From NCBI RefSeq assembly GCF_000620465.1, contig NZ_JIBE01000007.1, forward strand, positions 1-64,000: 64,000 nucleotides of DNA, in the 5' to 3' direction. The notes under the pieces were generated by a model. It saw nothing but the letters and a program-made list of their open reading frames with translations, was not told the DNA's origin and searched no databases. Source of the DNA: Ralstonia sp. UNC404CL21Col. Lineage in GTDB: Bacteria; Pseudomonadota; Gammaproteobacteria; Burkholderiales; Burkholderiaceae. The translations under genes and the position numbers were made by a program. This document shows, piece by piece, positions 1 to 7,806 of the stretch (position 1 is the stretch's first letter; each line of letters begins with the position of its first letter).

Positions 1-146
1 ATCAACTCGCTGCCAACTACCACTCGATCCACCGCCGATCACCTACCACCCGATCGACCGCAAACCCGCTCCACACCTGCTTCTCCACCACTCAACATCA
101 CCACCGCCACTTGCGTTTCGGCGCTGTGTTTTGCAGCGAGGGGCGA

Positions 147-175
147 ACTATAGGCGGGTTCCCGGAGCTTGGCAA
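147..175 (-). promoter_or_regulatory. Strong sigma-70 promoter, probably for an rRNA operon left of the window
   Basis: On the minus strand there is TTGCCA (175-170), a spacer of exactly 17 nt, and TATAGT (152-147). A C-rich discriminator, TCGCCCCTCGCTGC, follows. Such a discriminator next to a near-consensus promoter is typical of stringently controlled rRNA promoters in Burkholderiaceae. Transcription would start near 140 and run leftward; the remaining 140 nt are non-coding and could be the rRNA leader. No boxA or 16S sequence lies inside the window, so the target is inferred. A tRNA or other highly expressed gene would also fit. Confidence 0.55.
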
Positions 176-331
176 CACCTTTGTCGTGACAGGCTGATGA
201 CGCGTTCGTGAAGAATAGCCGCCAGCCCAGTCTACGCATGGGATTGCGGCCGCAAAGGACTCGCAAGACGCGGCCCGAGATACCCGATGCCGTTACTCGG
301 GTATTCCCGAGGTCACCCGGTTGGACTCTCC

Positions 332-1108
332 TTATTGGTGCTTGAACGTGGCGGCACGCTTCTCGACGAACGCGCGCATGCCTTCCTTCTGGTCTTCCGT
401 GGCGAACGTGGCGTGGAACAGGCGGCGCTCCAGATGGACGCCTTCGCTGAGCGAGGTCTCGTAGGCCGCGTTGATCGACTCTTTGATCATCATGACGGTG
501 GGCAGCGAGAAGCCGGCAATGGTTTCTGCGGCCTGGATGGCTTCGTCGAGCAGCTTGCCGGCGGGAATGACACGCGAGACCAGGCCGGCGCGCTCGGCTT
601 CCTCGGCGCCCATCATGCGGGCCGTCAAGCAGAGGTCCATGGCCTTGGCCTTGGAGACTGCGCGCGGCAGGCGCTGCGTGCCGCCTGCGCCGGGCATGGT
701 GCCGAGCTTGATTTCCGGCTGGCCGAACTTGGCGGTATCGGCGGCGAAGATGATGTCGCACATCATGGCCAGTTCGCAGCCGCCGCCGAGCGCGTAGCCG
801 GCCACCGCGGCGATCACCGGCTTGCGGATGCGGCGAATGGTTTCCCAGTTGCGCGTGATGTATTCGTTCTTATAGACGGTGGCGAAGTCGTAATCGGCCA
901 TGGCGCCGATATCCGCACCGGCGGCGAACGCCTTTTCGCTGCCGGTAATGACGATGGCGCCGACGTTGGCGTCGGCATCGAAGGCGAGCAGCGCGGCGCC
1001 AAGTTCGTCCATGAGCGCATCGTTGAGCGCATTGAGCGCCTTCGGACGATTGAGCGTAACAAGACCAACGCGACCGCGCGTTTCGACCAGAATGTTTTCG
1101 TAGGACAT
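332..1108 (-). CDS. Enoyl-CoA hydratase (crotonase family)
   Basis: This 258-residue protein has the usual length for a crotonase that adds water across 2-trans-enoyl-CoA in fatty-acid or phenylacetate degradation, in the cytoplasm. The two catalytic glutamates are present 20 residues apart: Glu112 in [11 protein letters not shown] and Glu132 in [20 protein letters not shown]. The oxyanion-hole stretch [12 protein letters not shown] lies near residues 57-68. The ATG at 1108 follows a GGAG ribosome binding site. It is divergent from paaG and shares an intergenic palindrome with it, so a PaaF-like role in phenylacetate catabolism is plausible. A general beta-oxidation hydratase cannot be excluded from sequence alone. 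Confidence 0.9.
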   Translation of the reverse strand: MSYENILVETRGRVGLVTLNRPKALNALNDALMDELGAALLAFDADANVGAIVITGSEKAFAAGADIGAMADYDFATVYKNEYITRNWETIRRIRKPVIAAVAGYALGGGCELAMMCDIIFAADTAKFGQPEIKLGTMPGAGGTQRLPRAVSKAKAMDLCLTARMMGAEEAERAGLVSRVIPAGKLLDEAIQAAETIAGFSLPTVMMIKESINAAYETSLSEGVHLERRLFHATFATEDQKEGMRAFVEKRAATFKHQ

Positions 1109-1136
1109 GGAAGCTCCAGTTGGAATGGATGTAATA

Positions 1137-1160
1137 TTAGCCGACCAACCGGTCGGTTAA
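1137..1160. promoter_or_regulatory. TetR-type operator palindrome (PaaR-like)
   Basis: Half-sites TTAGCCGACC and GGTCGGTTAA flank four central bases, giving a 24-bp palindrome with one mismatched pair outside the centre (G1140 against T1157). It sits between the divergent crotonase and paaG starts, 32 nt from the paaG ATG. Palindromes of this CCGACC...GGTCGG kind fit TetR-family repressors such as PaaR that control phenylacetate genes in betaproteobacteria. The regulator gene itself is not in the window, so the identity of the factor is inferred. Confidence 0.6.
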
Positions 1161-1191
1161 TCAATGAACCGATGACCGAGGAGGAGACAAG

Positions 1192-1980
1192 ATGACCAGC
1201 CCGACCATTCTGCTTGACTGGCATGAACACGTGGCCACCATCACGCTGAACCGGCCCGATCAGCTCAACAGCTTCACGGCCGGCATGCACCGGGAACTGC
1301 GCGAAGCGCTGGACAAGGTGGAGCGCCAGCGCGCCCGCGCCTTGATCCTGACCGGAGCGGGACGCGGTTTCTGCGCGGGCCAGGATCTCTCCGAACTCAA
1401 TGTCACGCCTGGGCAGATGACCGATCTGGGCCAACTCATCGACGAGCAATTCAACCCGCTGGTGCGCCGTCTGCGTGCCATGCCCTTGCCGGTGATTGCC
1501 GCGGTGAACGGCGTGGCTGCCGGCGCCGGCGCAAACCTGGCGCTGGCGTGCGACATCGTGATGGCCGCCGAGAATGCGTGCTTCCTCCAGGCCTTTGTAA
1601 AGATCGGGCTGCTGCCGGATTCGGGCGGAACGTGGTTCCTGCCGCAGCGCATCGGCGTGGCGCGGGCGATGGGGCTGGCGATGTTGGGGGAAAAGCTCGA
1701 CGCCAAGACGGCGCTCGCCTGGGGTCTGATCTGGGGCGTTTATCACGACGCCAAGATTCTGATGACCGAAGTGAATTGCATGGCCGACCATCTGGCCAAG
1801 CAGCCGACCCGTGCACTGGCCGCCATCAAGCGCGCCATGCACGCGGCGCCCACACAGTCGCTGGACGCTCAACTGGACCTGGAGCGAGACCTGCAGCGCG
1901 AACTCGGCAACTCGCGCGACTACGCAGAAGGCGTGGACGCCTTTCTGAACAAGCGCGTAGCCCATTTCACTGGCGAATAA
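1192..1980 (+). CDS. paaG: 1,2-epoxyphenylacetyl-CoA isomerase PaaG
   Basis: This 262-residue crotonase-fold protein best matches PaaG, which isomerises ring-1,2-epoxyphenylacetyl-CoA to the oxepin-CoA in aerobic phenylacetate degradation. The oxyanion hole is at LTGAGRGFCAGQDLS (residues about 47-61). PaaG-type isomerases use an aspartate where hydratases have a second glutamate, and here it is Asp143 in GLLPDSGGTWFLP. The ATG is preceded by GAGGAGGAG. paaI follows after 10 nt, so the two are likely cotranscribed. The ring-epoxidase genes paaABCDE are not in the window. Confidence 0.88.
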   Translation: MTSPTILLDWHEHVATITLNRPDQLNSFTAGMHRELREALDKVERQRARALILTGAGRGFCAGQDLSELNVTPGQMTDLGQLIDEQFNPLVRRLRAMPLPVIAAVNGVAAGAGANLALACDIVMAAENACFLQAFVKIGLLPDSGGTWFLPQRIGVARAMGLAMLGEKLDAKTALAWGLIWGVYHDAKILMTEVNCMADHLAKQPTRALAAIKRAMHAAPTQSLDAQLDLERDLQRELGNSRDYAEGVDAFLNKRVAHFTGE

Positions 1981-1990
1981 GGACATCAGC

Positions 1991-2452
1991 GTGACGGAAA
2001 CGACCCTCCACGATGCGCAGGCGCTGGCTGAAGCCGCCTGCAAAAGCATGTTCGACGCCGATGCCTGCACGCGCTGGCTCGGCATGCGCGTGGAGGCGGT
2101 CGCACCCGGCTATGCCCGGCTGTCGATGGCAGTGCGGCCCGAATTCCTCAACGGGCATCGCACCTGTCATGGCGGATTGATCTTCACGCTGGCCGATTCG
2201 GCCTTCGCGTTTGCCTGCAACAGCCATAACCACAACACGGTGGCGGCTGGGTGCAGCGTCGAATTCCTGCGCCCGGCGCATGGCGGCGAGACGCTCACGG
2301 CCGAGGCGACCGAGCAGGTCTTGTCCGGCCGCCACGGCATCTACGACGTACGCGTGACAAACCAGGCCGGCGAAGTGGTCGCCATGTTTCGCGGCAAGTC
2401 TGCACAGATTCGCGGCCAGGTCATTCCGGTCCCTGGCAGCCCAGAATCCTAG
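1991..2452 (+). CDS. paaI: Hydroxyphenylacetyl-CoA thioesterase PaaI
   Basis: This 153-residue hot-dog-fold protein starts at GTG. The PaaI signature NGHRTCHGGLIFTLADSAFAFACNSH spans residues 54-79, with Asp69 at the catalytic position. PaaI hydrolyses dead-end CoA esters such as hydroxyphenylacetyl-CoA, freeing CoA in the cytoplasm. It lies 10 nt after paaG and about 200 nt before paaK. Its 3' flank carries a long hairpin element that could attenuate transcription into paaK. Confidence 0.88.
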   Translation: MTETTLHDAQALAEAACKSMFDADACTRWLGMRVEAVAPGYARLSMAVRPEFLNGHRTCHGGLIFTLADSAFAFACNSHNHNTVAAGCSVEFLRPAHGGETLTAEATEQVLSGRHGIYDVRVTNQAGEVVAMFRGKSAQIRGQVIPVPGSPES

Positions 2453-2509
2453 TTCGACCCCGATATAAAGCCCACCCACAAGACCGCATCACCATTAGAG
2501 GACGCCTCA

Positions 2510-2630
2510 GAACCTGTTCACGATCCGTAGCGAGCGGCCCGAGGTTGGCCCGAGAAGCGCAACCGTACATGGGTACGGTGAGCATCGCAGGGCCAAGATC
2601 GGGACGCGCAGTAGGATCGTGAGCAGGTTC
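2510..2630. repeat. 121-nt nested inverted-repeat (hairpin) element
   Basis: The element opens with GAACCTGTTCACGATCC (2510-2526) and closes with GGATCGTGAGCAGGTTC (2614-2630). These 17-nt arms match at 16 positions. Inside are further paired blocks, CCCGA/TCGGG and TTGGCCC/GGGCCAA, and a terminal stem ACCGTAC-ATGG-GTACGGT at 2562-2579. The whole folds around one centre near 2570. It fills the paaI-paaK gap and has no coding features. It resembles the dispersed intergenic palindromic elements known in Burkholderiaceae. No second copy is visible in this window, so its repetitive nature is inferred. Confidence 0.7.
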
Positions 2631-2656
2631 GCACGACGGCGCCCCGAGGAGACCAC

Positions 2657-3961
2657 ATGCGCCCCCGCTCGACCGACCTGCCGCTCGATCCGATCGAGAC
2701 GGCCAGCCGTGACGCCATCCAGGCTCTGCAGCTTGAACGCCTGAGGCGCAGCCTCGCGCATGCGTATGAGAACGTGCCCGCCTACCGGGCCAAGTTCGAC
2801 GCGGCGGGCGTGCATCCGTCGGATTTGCAGTCGCTTGCCGATCTGGCGAAGTTTCCGTTCACGACCAAGACTGATCTGCGCGACAACTATCCGTTCGGCA
2901 TGTTTGCGGTGCCGCAGGACCGGATCGCGCGCATCCACGCGTCGTCGGGCACGACCGGCAAACCCACGGTTGTCGGCTACACGCTGGCGGACATCGATAC
3001 ATGGGCCGGCTTGGTGGCGCGCTCGATCCGGGCGGCGGGCGCCCGGCGCGGCGACAAGGTCCACGTGAGCTACGGCTACGGCCTGTTCACCGGGGGCCTG
3101 GGCGCGCATTACGGCGTGGAGCGTGCGGGGCTGACGGCCATCCCGTTCGGCGGCGGACAAACCGAGCGGCAAGTGCAGCTCATCTGCGATTTTCAGCCGC
3201 AGATCATCATGGTCACGCCCAGCTACATGCTGGCGATTGCCGACGAGTTCGAGCGCCAGGGCATGGACCCGGCCGCGTCGAGCCTGCAGATCGGCATCTT
3301 CGGCGCCGAGCCTTGGACCCCCGAAATGCGCAGCGCCATCGAAGCGCGCATGGGGCTTTCAGCGGTTGATATCTACGGCCTGTCGGAAGTCATGGGGCCG
3401 GGCGTTGCCAGCGAATGCGCGGAAACCAAGGACGGCCCGACCGTCTGGGAAGACCACTTCTATCCGGAGATCATTGATCCGAACACCGGCGAGGTGCTGC
3501 CCGACGGCGAATTCGGCGAACTGGTCTTCACGTCGCTGACCAAGGAAGCGATGCCGGTGGTGCGCTATCGCACGCGCGATCTGACGCGCCTGTTGCCCGG
3601 CACGGCGCGACCGGGCTTCCGGCGCATGGAAAAAATCACCGGGCGCTGCGACGACATGATGATCGTGCGCGGTGTGAACGTGTTTCCGTCGCAGATCGAG
3701 GAATTGATCCTGAAGCATGCGACGCTGTCGCCGCACTACCAGTGCGTGCTCGGCAAGGAAGGACCATTGGATACGCTGACGGTACGGATCGAGGCGGCGC
3801 TCGGCGCATCGGCGGACGCGGCCAACTCCGCTAGCAGCCAACTGGCGCGCGACATCAAGTCGTTGATCGGTGTGACCGCCGCGATCGAGATTCTGGCGAG
3901 CGGCGGGATCGAGCGCTCGGTCGGCAAGGCACGCCGCGTGGTGGACTTGCGGCGCGCTTAG
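2657..3961 (+). CDS. paaK: Phenylacetate-CoA ligase PaaK
   Basis: This 434-residue ANL-superfamily ligase has the usual PaaK length. It adenylates phenylacetate and transfers it to CoA, the entry step of the pathway. The ATP-binding loop HASSGTTGKPT begins at residue 94. Further motifs are YGLSEVMGPGV, VRYRTRDLT and the C-terminal hinge GRCDDMMIVRGVNVFPSQIEE. The ATG is preceded by GAGGAG. It sits in the same orientation as paaG and paaI, separated from them by the hairpin element. It converges on mltA with only 16 nt between stops, and I see no clear terminator there. Confidence 0.92.
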   Translation: MRPRSTDLPLDPIETASRDAIQALQLERLRRSLAHAYENVPAYRAKFDAAGVHPSDLQSLADLAKFPFTTKTDLRDNYPFGMFAVPQDRIARIHASSGTTGKPTVVGYTLADIDTWAGLVARSIRAAGARRGDKVHVSYGYGLFTGGLGAHYGVERAGLTAIPFGGGQTERQVQLICDFQPQIIMVTPSYMLAIADEFERQGMDPAASSLQIGIFGAEPWTPEMRSAIEARMGLSAVDIYGLSEVMGPGVASECAETKDGPTVWEDHFYPEIIDPNTGEVLPDGEFGELVFTSLTKEAMPVVRYRTRDLTRLLPGTARPGFRRMEKITGRCDDMMIVRGVNVFPSQIEELILKHATLSPHYQCVLGKEGPLDTLTVRIEAALGASADAANSASSQLARDIKSLIGVTAAIEILASGGIERSVGKARRVVDLRRA

Positions 3962-3977
3962 CCCGCCTCGCCTCTTT

Positions 3978-5132
3978 TTAGCGGGTGGCGACGCCGACGC
4001 TGCCGCCCTTCGGCACGAGCACCCACAGGCGCCCCGCCTGCTTCATGCGCCCGGCCAGGTCGCCGGCGGCATCGCCATGGCCGAAGTAATAGTCGGCACG
4101 CACGGCGCCGCGAATGGCGGAACCCACGTCCTGCGCAAAAACGAGCTTTTGAATTGGATCAGTCGACAGCGGTTTGGTCGTCGACAGGAACACCGGCGAG
4201 CCCAGCGGAATGTACGTCGGATCGACTGCGATCGAGCGTTCGTCGGTGAGCGGTACGCCCAGCTTGCCGATCGGGCCGCCCGTGTTGCCGGGCGTCTCGG
4301 CAAAGAACACGTAGCGCGGGTTGATGTTGAGCATCTCTTCCACGCGGCTCGGATTGGCGCGCGCCCAGGCCTTGATGCCCTGCATGGTGGCCTGCACCGG
4401 CGTAATTTCGCCCATGTCGAGCAGCCAGCGCGCAAATGAACGGAACGGCTGGTTGTTCGTGCCGCCCACGCCCAGGCGCATGATGCCGCCCTCTTCCAGC
4501 TGGACCTGGCCCGAACCCTGAATCTGCAGGAACGCCGCTTCGACCGGATCGTCCACCCAGACAATTTCCTGCCCCTGCAGCGCCGGACTGCGGATCAACT
4601 GCGCGCGGGCCGGCAGCGTTTTGCCGCGCCACGCGGCGGGCATGCGGTACAGCGGCGTCTGATAGACACCGTGGCGGGTGCGCGAGCCGCGCAGCAGCGG
4701 TTCGTAATAACCGGTGATGAGGCCGCTGTCGGTGCCGTCGTCCTTCACCACGCGATACGGCGTGAAGTTGTCTTCAAAGAACACGCGCATGGCAATCGGG
4801 TCGCCGGCATCGACCATCAGGCCGGCGGTGCAGACACGCGACCAATCGGCGCGGCGCTTCATCGCCTGGCAGTTCGATTGCAGGGCGGGCCAGGCGGAGG
4901 CAAGGTCATCGGCGGTCCAGCCCGACACATCGGCCCAGGTAGCGGGGGCCAGATGCCCGCCGAGCGTGCCTGTGGGCGCTTGCGGCGTTTCGACGCGCGG
5001 CGGCGGCCCGCTCGTGCAGGCTGCCAGCATTGCTGCGACCAGGGCTGCGGCAAAGGAACCAAACCGGGCAGCCCATCGGCGGCGCAGATCGTTGCGGGCT
5101 GGTGTCAATGCGTCCAAGGTTGCTGCTGTCAT
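3978..5132 (-). CDS. mltA: Membrane-bound lytic murein transglycosylase A
   Basis: This is a 384-residue lipoprotein that cleaves peptidoglycan to 1,6-anhydro-muropeptides at the inner face of the outer membrane. The lipobox MLAAC places the lipidated cysteine at residue 39, after a rather long N-region. A shorter start is possible. The C-terminal 3D domain is clear: FAQDVGSAIRGAVRADYYFG contains the Asp-rich catalytic region, followed by GDLAGRMKQAGRLWVLVPKG. The substrate-binding part contains GYYEPLLRGS. It is divergent from the small gene at 5207. Confidence 0.92.
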   Translation of the reverse strand: MTAATLDALTPARNDLRRRWAARFGSFAAALVAAMLAACTSGPPPRVETPQAPTGTLGGHLAPATWADVSGWTADDLASAWPALQSNCQAMKRRADWSRVCTAGLMVDAGDPIAMRVFFEDNFTPYRVVKDDGTDSGLITGYYEPLLRGSRTRHGVYQTPLYRMPAAWRGKTLPARAQLIRSPALQGQEIVWVDDPVEAAFLQIQGSGQVQLEEGGIMRLGVGGTNNQPFRSFARWLLDMGEITPVQATMQGIKAWARANPSRVEEMLNINPRYVFFAETPGNTGGPIGKLGVPLTDERSIAVDPTYIPLGSPVFLSTTKPLSTDPIQKLVFAQDVGSAIRGAVRADYYFGHGDAAGDLAGRMKQAGRLWVLVPKGGSVGVATR

Positions 5133-5206
5133 GCGTGTTTCATCCTGTCCGGTGCGGCCGCGGGCTTGGCTACAATGCCTCGCACCCGAGCTTCCCGCCG
5201 TCGACC

Positions 5207-5440
5207 ATGAGCCAATTCTTTGAAAACCATCCGATGATGCTGTTCGGCCTGGAGGCCGGCGTGGCGCTGTTCCTGCTGATCTTCATCGTGGTCTGGACGA
5301 TGTCGGGCGCCAAGAAGCATCCGCGCCCGCTGCGTGCGCCGCCCGAGCACCCGTCACGCCACAGCGACGCTGCCAAGCCTTCGCAATCGACCGACGCAGC
5401 GCCAAAAGATTCTCAAGCCGCCAATTCCGACGCGCCCTGA
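5207..5440 (+). CDS. Small single-span membrane protein of unknown function
   Basis: This 77-residue protein has one hydrophobic segment (about residues 11-31, LFGLEAGVALFLLIFIVVW). A basic turn (AKKHPRP) and a hydrophilic Pro/Ala/Ser/Asp-rich tail follow. The positive-inside pattern suggests a short periplasmic N-terminus and a cytoplasmic tail. A TACAAT -10-like box lies about 30 nt upstream. It converges on apaG with 6 nt between stops. I do not recognise the family. Confidence 0.6.
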   Translation: MSQFFENHPMMLFGLEAGVALFLLIFIVVWTMSGAKKHPRPLRAPPEHPSRHSDAAKPSQSTDAAPKDSQAANSDAP

Positions 5441-5446
5441 TTCCGA

Positions 5447-5821
5447 TCAGTGCAGCATGCGCGGCATCACCAGCGCAAATTCGGGGATGGGCGCCTCGAA
5501 ACGGTGGCCATCTTCGGCCACGCAGAAATATTCGCCGCGCATCGTACCCACGGGCGTCTTGATGGTCGCCCAGCTCGTGTACTCGAAGGATTCACCCGGC
5601 GGCAGCAGCGGCTGATGGCCGACCACGCCGAGGCCGTTCACTTCCTGCACCTGCTCTTCGGCGTCGGTAATCACCCAGTGGCGTGAGATGAGCTGGCTCG
5701 GCACGTCGCCGGTATTGCGAATGGTGATGGTGTAGGCGAAGGCGTAGCTGCCCTGCTCCGGCTCGGATTGCTCCGGCAGGTAGCGCGTCCGGACCTGGAC
5801 GGTGAGTTCGTAGCTCGGCAT
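5447..5821 (-). CDS. apaG: ApaG domain protein
   Basis: The start at ATG 5821 gives 124 residues, the standard ApaG length. An in-frame TTG four codons upstream was rejected. The protein has the ApaG beta-sandwich pattern: an N-terminal YELTVQVRTRYLPEQS, the RNTGDVPSQLISRHWVITDA strand pair, and a C-terminal GTMRGEYFCVAEDGHRFE. ApaG is a small fibronectin-III-like protein linked in enterobacteria to cobalt resistance and Ap4A metabolism, but its biochemical role is not settled. No ksgA or apaH lies beside it here. Confidence 0.92.
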   Translation of the reverse strand: MPSYELTVQVRTRYLPEQSEPEQGSYAFAYTITIRNTGDVPSQLISRHWVITDAEEQVQEVNGLGVVGHQPLLPPGESFEYTSWATIKTPVGTMRGEYFCVAEDGHRFEAPIPEFALVMPRMLH

Positions 5822-5951
5822 GACGATCCACAATAAGAATGGCGCCCATTGTGCGGCATGGCCGTGGCACCGGCAAGGCGCGAGCGGACGGTCGATCCGG
5901 CTAAAATAGCGACCTCCTTTGCGCCTGCGCGCGCCTTATCCGTCTCCCATC

Positions 5952-6680
5952 ATGTCCGTCGCCATCGATCCGTCCGGTTTCCGCATCGCCCCGTCCATCC
6001 TGTCCGCCGACTTTGCCCGCCTGGGCGAAGAAGTGCGCCGCGTGCTCGAATCGGGCGCCGACTGGATCCACTTCGATGTGATGGACAACCATTACGTGCC
6101 GAACCTGACCGTGGGCCCGCTGGTCTGCGAGGCGATTAGGCCGCACGCACAAAAGGATGGCAAGCCGGTGCCGATCGACGTGCACCTGATGGTCAGCCCG
6201 GTCGATCGCATCATTCCGGACTTCGCCAAGGCCGGCGCCGACCTGATCACCTTTCACCCGGAAGCTTCCGAGCACATCGACCGCTCGCTGGCGCTGATCC
6301 GCGACAACGGCTGCAAGGCCGGCCTGGTCTTTAACCCTGCCACGCCGCTGCACTATCTCGATCACGTGATGGATCGCCTGGACATGGTGCTGATCATGTC
6401 GGTCAACCCGGGCTTTGGCGGCCAATCGTTCATTCCCGAAGCGCTGAACAAGCTGCGCGCGGTGCGCCAGAAGCTCGACGCATACCAGGAAAAGACCGGC
6501 CGGAAGATCCTGCTGGAAATCGACGGCGGCGTGAAAGCCGACAACATCGCCGAGATTGCCAAGGCCGGCGCCGACACCTTCGTGGCCGGCTCGGCGGTGT
6601 TCGGCAAGCCGGATGCGGATGGCGGCTACCGCGGCACCGTTGGCGCGCTGCGCCAGGCCCTGGCTGGCGTGACGGCATGA
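5952..6680 (+). CDS. rpe: Ribulose-phosphate 3-epimerase
   Basis: This 242-residue TIM-barrel enzyme interconverts ribulose-5-phosphate and xylulose-5-phosphate in the pentose phosphate and Calvin pathways. Family motifs are [15 protein letters not shown], the metal-site block [23 protein letters not shown] and the phosphate-binding [14 protein letters not shown]. The ATG at 5952 was chosen because it begins just before the conserved core. An upstream in-frame start at 5919 would add a non-conserved tail. The stop overlaps the gph start by 4 nt (ATGA), so the two genes are translationally coupled. Confidence 0.95.
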   Translation: MSVAIDPSGFRIAPSILSADFARLGEEVRRVLESGADWIHFDVMDNHYVPNLTVGPLVCEAIRPHAQKDGKPVPIDVHLMVSPVDRIIPDFAKAGADLITFHPEASEHIDRSLALIRDNGCKAGLVFNPATPLHYLDHVMDRLDMVLIMSVNPGFGGQSFIPEALNKLRAVRQKLDAYQEKTGRKILLEIDGGVKADNIAEIAKAGADTFVAGSAVFGKPDADGGYRGTVGALRQALAGVTA

Positions 6681-7405
6681 CGGGCACGCTGCCGGCCGGA
6701 GCAGTCCGAGGCGTCATCATCGATCTGGACGGGACGATGGTCGACACGGCCGGCGACTTCCACGCCGCCATCAACGCCATGCTCAAGGCGCTGGGCGCCA
6801 CGCCGGACATGCCGGCCGAGGAAGTGGTGGGCTATGTCGGCAAGGGGTCGGAAAACCTCGTGCGGCGCGTGCTCGACGCACGCCTGCCGCCTGCCCAGGC
6901 CAACAGCCGCTTTGCGGAGGCTCTCGAGGCCTATCAGCGCGCGTACATCGCCATCAACGGCCAGTACGTAAGTGTTTACGACGGCGTGCGCGAAGGGCTG
7001 GCCGCATTGCGCGACCTTGGTCTGGCGCTTGCATGCGTGACCAACAAGCCACACGATTTCACGCAGCCGCTGCTCGCGCAGCTGGGGCTGGATGCCAGCT
7101 TCGACCTGGTCTACCCCGGCGATGCGTTCCCGTACCGCAAACCCGACCCCTATCCGATGCTGCGCGTGGCGGAGGCGTTTGGCCTGAGGCCGGCTGAAAT
7201 CGTGGCCATCGGCGACTCGGAAAACGACGCCCGGGCGGCTCGCGCGGCCGGCATGCGGGTGCTTGCGGTGCCGTATGGCTACAACCACGGCCAGCCTATA
7301 CAGGACGCCGGAGCCGATGCTATAGTCGACACACTTTTTGCGGCAGCCGAGTTGATCCGGCCCTATGCAGAGCCACACAACACAGTCTCTGCCGCTTCCA
7401 ACTGA
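6677..7405 (+). CDS. gph: Phosphoglycolate phosphatase
   Basis: This 242-residue HAD-superfamily phosphatase has motif [13 protein letters not shown] near the N-terminus, motif II in CVTNKPHDF and motif III/IV in [11 protein letters not shown]...[12 protein letters not shown]. Gph dephosphorylates 2-phosphoglycolate from DNA repair or RuBisCO oxygenation. The rpe-gph pairing with overlapping codons is common in proteobacteria. The gene runs directly into the trpE leader region: an extended -10 box (TGCTATAGT) lies inside its 3' end and a candidate leader ORF starts 6 nt after its stop. Confidence 0.93.
   Translation: MTGTLPAGAVRGVIIDLDGTMVDTAGDFHAAINAMLKALGATPDMPAEEVVGYVGKGSENLVRRVLDARLPPAQANSRFAEALEAYQRAYIAINGQYVSVYDGVREGLAALRDLGLALACVTNKPHDFTQPLLAQLGLDASFDLVYPGDAFPYRKPDPYPMLRVAEAFGLRPAEIVAIGDSENDARAARAAGMRVLAVPYGYNHGQPIQDAGADAIVDTLFAAAELIRPYAEPHNTVSAASN
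7318..7326 (+). promoter_or_regulatory. Possible extended -10 promoter for the trp leader transcript
   Basis: TGCTATAGT fits the extended -10 pattern TGnTATAAT and lies inside the 3' end of gph, about 85 nt before the candidate leader ATG. No convincing -35 is visible, as expected for extended -10 promoters. The link to trp transcription is inferred from position only. Confidence 0.3.
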
Positions 7406-7411
7406 CGATCC

Positions 7412-7498
7412 ATGTTCCTGAATCGCAAACGCGTCGACGCTGGTGGTGACCGGGGGGCCTGGCCCTGGCGGCCCTGGCACGCCCTCGTCCGGGCGTAA
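7412..7498 (+). CDS. Candidate Trp-rich leader peptide upstream of trpE
   Basis: A 28-codon ORF begins 6 nt after the gph stop, in the same frame, and ends with TAA. Its middle reads AWPWRPWHA, with tryptophan codons at 17, 19 and 22. Three Trp codons in six, directly ahead of the first gene of tryptophan biosynthesis, is the hallmark of an attenuator leader peptide. Weak points: there is no good ribosome binding site (reinitiation after gph would be needed) and the stretch is GC-rich with CCTGGC iterations that could give TGG by chance. A hairpin at 7641-7665 followed by CTTTT could be the terminator. Confidence 0.45.
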   Translation: MFLNRKRVDAGGDRGAWPWRPWHALVRA

Positions 7499-7640
7499 GC
7501 GTTTGCACGGCTGCTGATCGTTCTTCCCCGGTTTCGGCATTCTGGCGCGTCATGAGCGCGCCGCCCAAGCCACCCTCGCGTCTCCTGCCCCAAACGCTGA
7601 CCGCCCGCCGGTCTTCCGCCTGCCCGCTATCGGCTGCGGA

Positions 7641-7670
7641 CGACCCTTGCGGGATCGCACGGTCGCTTTT
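7641..7670 (+). terminator. Possible attenuator hairpin in the trpE 5' region
   Basis: CGACC (7641-7645) pairs with GGTCG (7661-7665) around an inner TGCG-GGAT-CGCA stem, followed by CTTTT. The T tract is short and the hairpin is about 140 nt beyond the leader stop, further than in classical attenuators. A simpler stem ACGCCC-TCGTCC-GGGCGT at 7479-7496 overlaps the end of the leader ORF. The rest of 7499-7806 has no supported gene. Confidence 0.3.
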
Positions 7671-7806
7671 ACGACGTTCGCGCGTTCCCATCCCTGATGT
7701 TCTGCTAACGTTCCGACGGCATCATCGACGCTCTTGCGTTTGCCGTGGACCGAACGCATGCCGGCGGGCGAGCACCTGCCCGCCCGGCGAATCGACCTGA
7801 CCGCTC

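Noticed and set aside
7552-7800. 82-codon ORF in the trpE upstream region
   Set aside because: No ribosome binding site, Pro/Arg-rich translation, and it overlaps the proposed leader structures.
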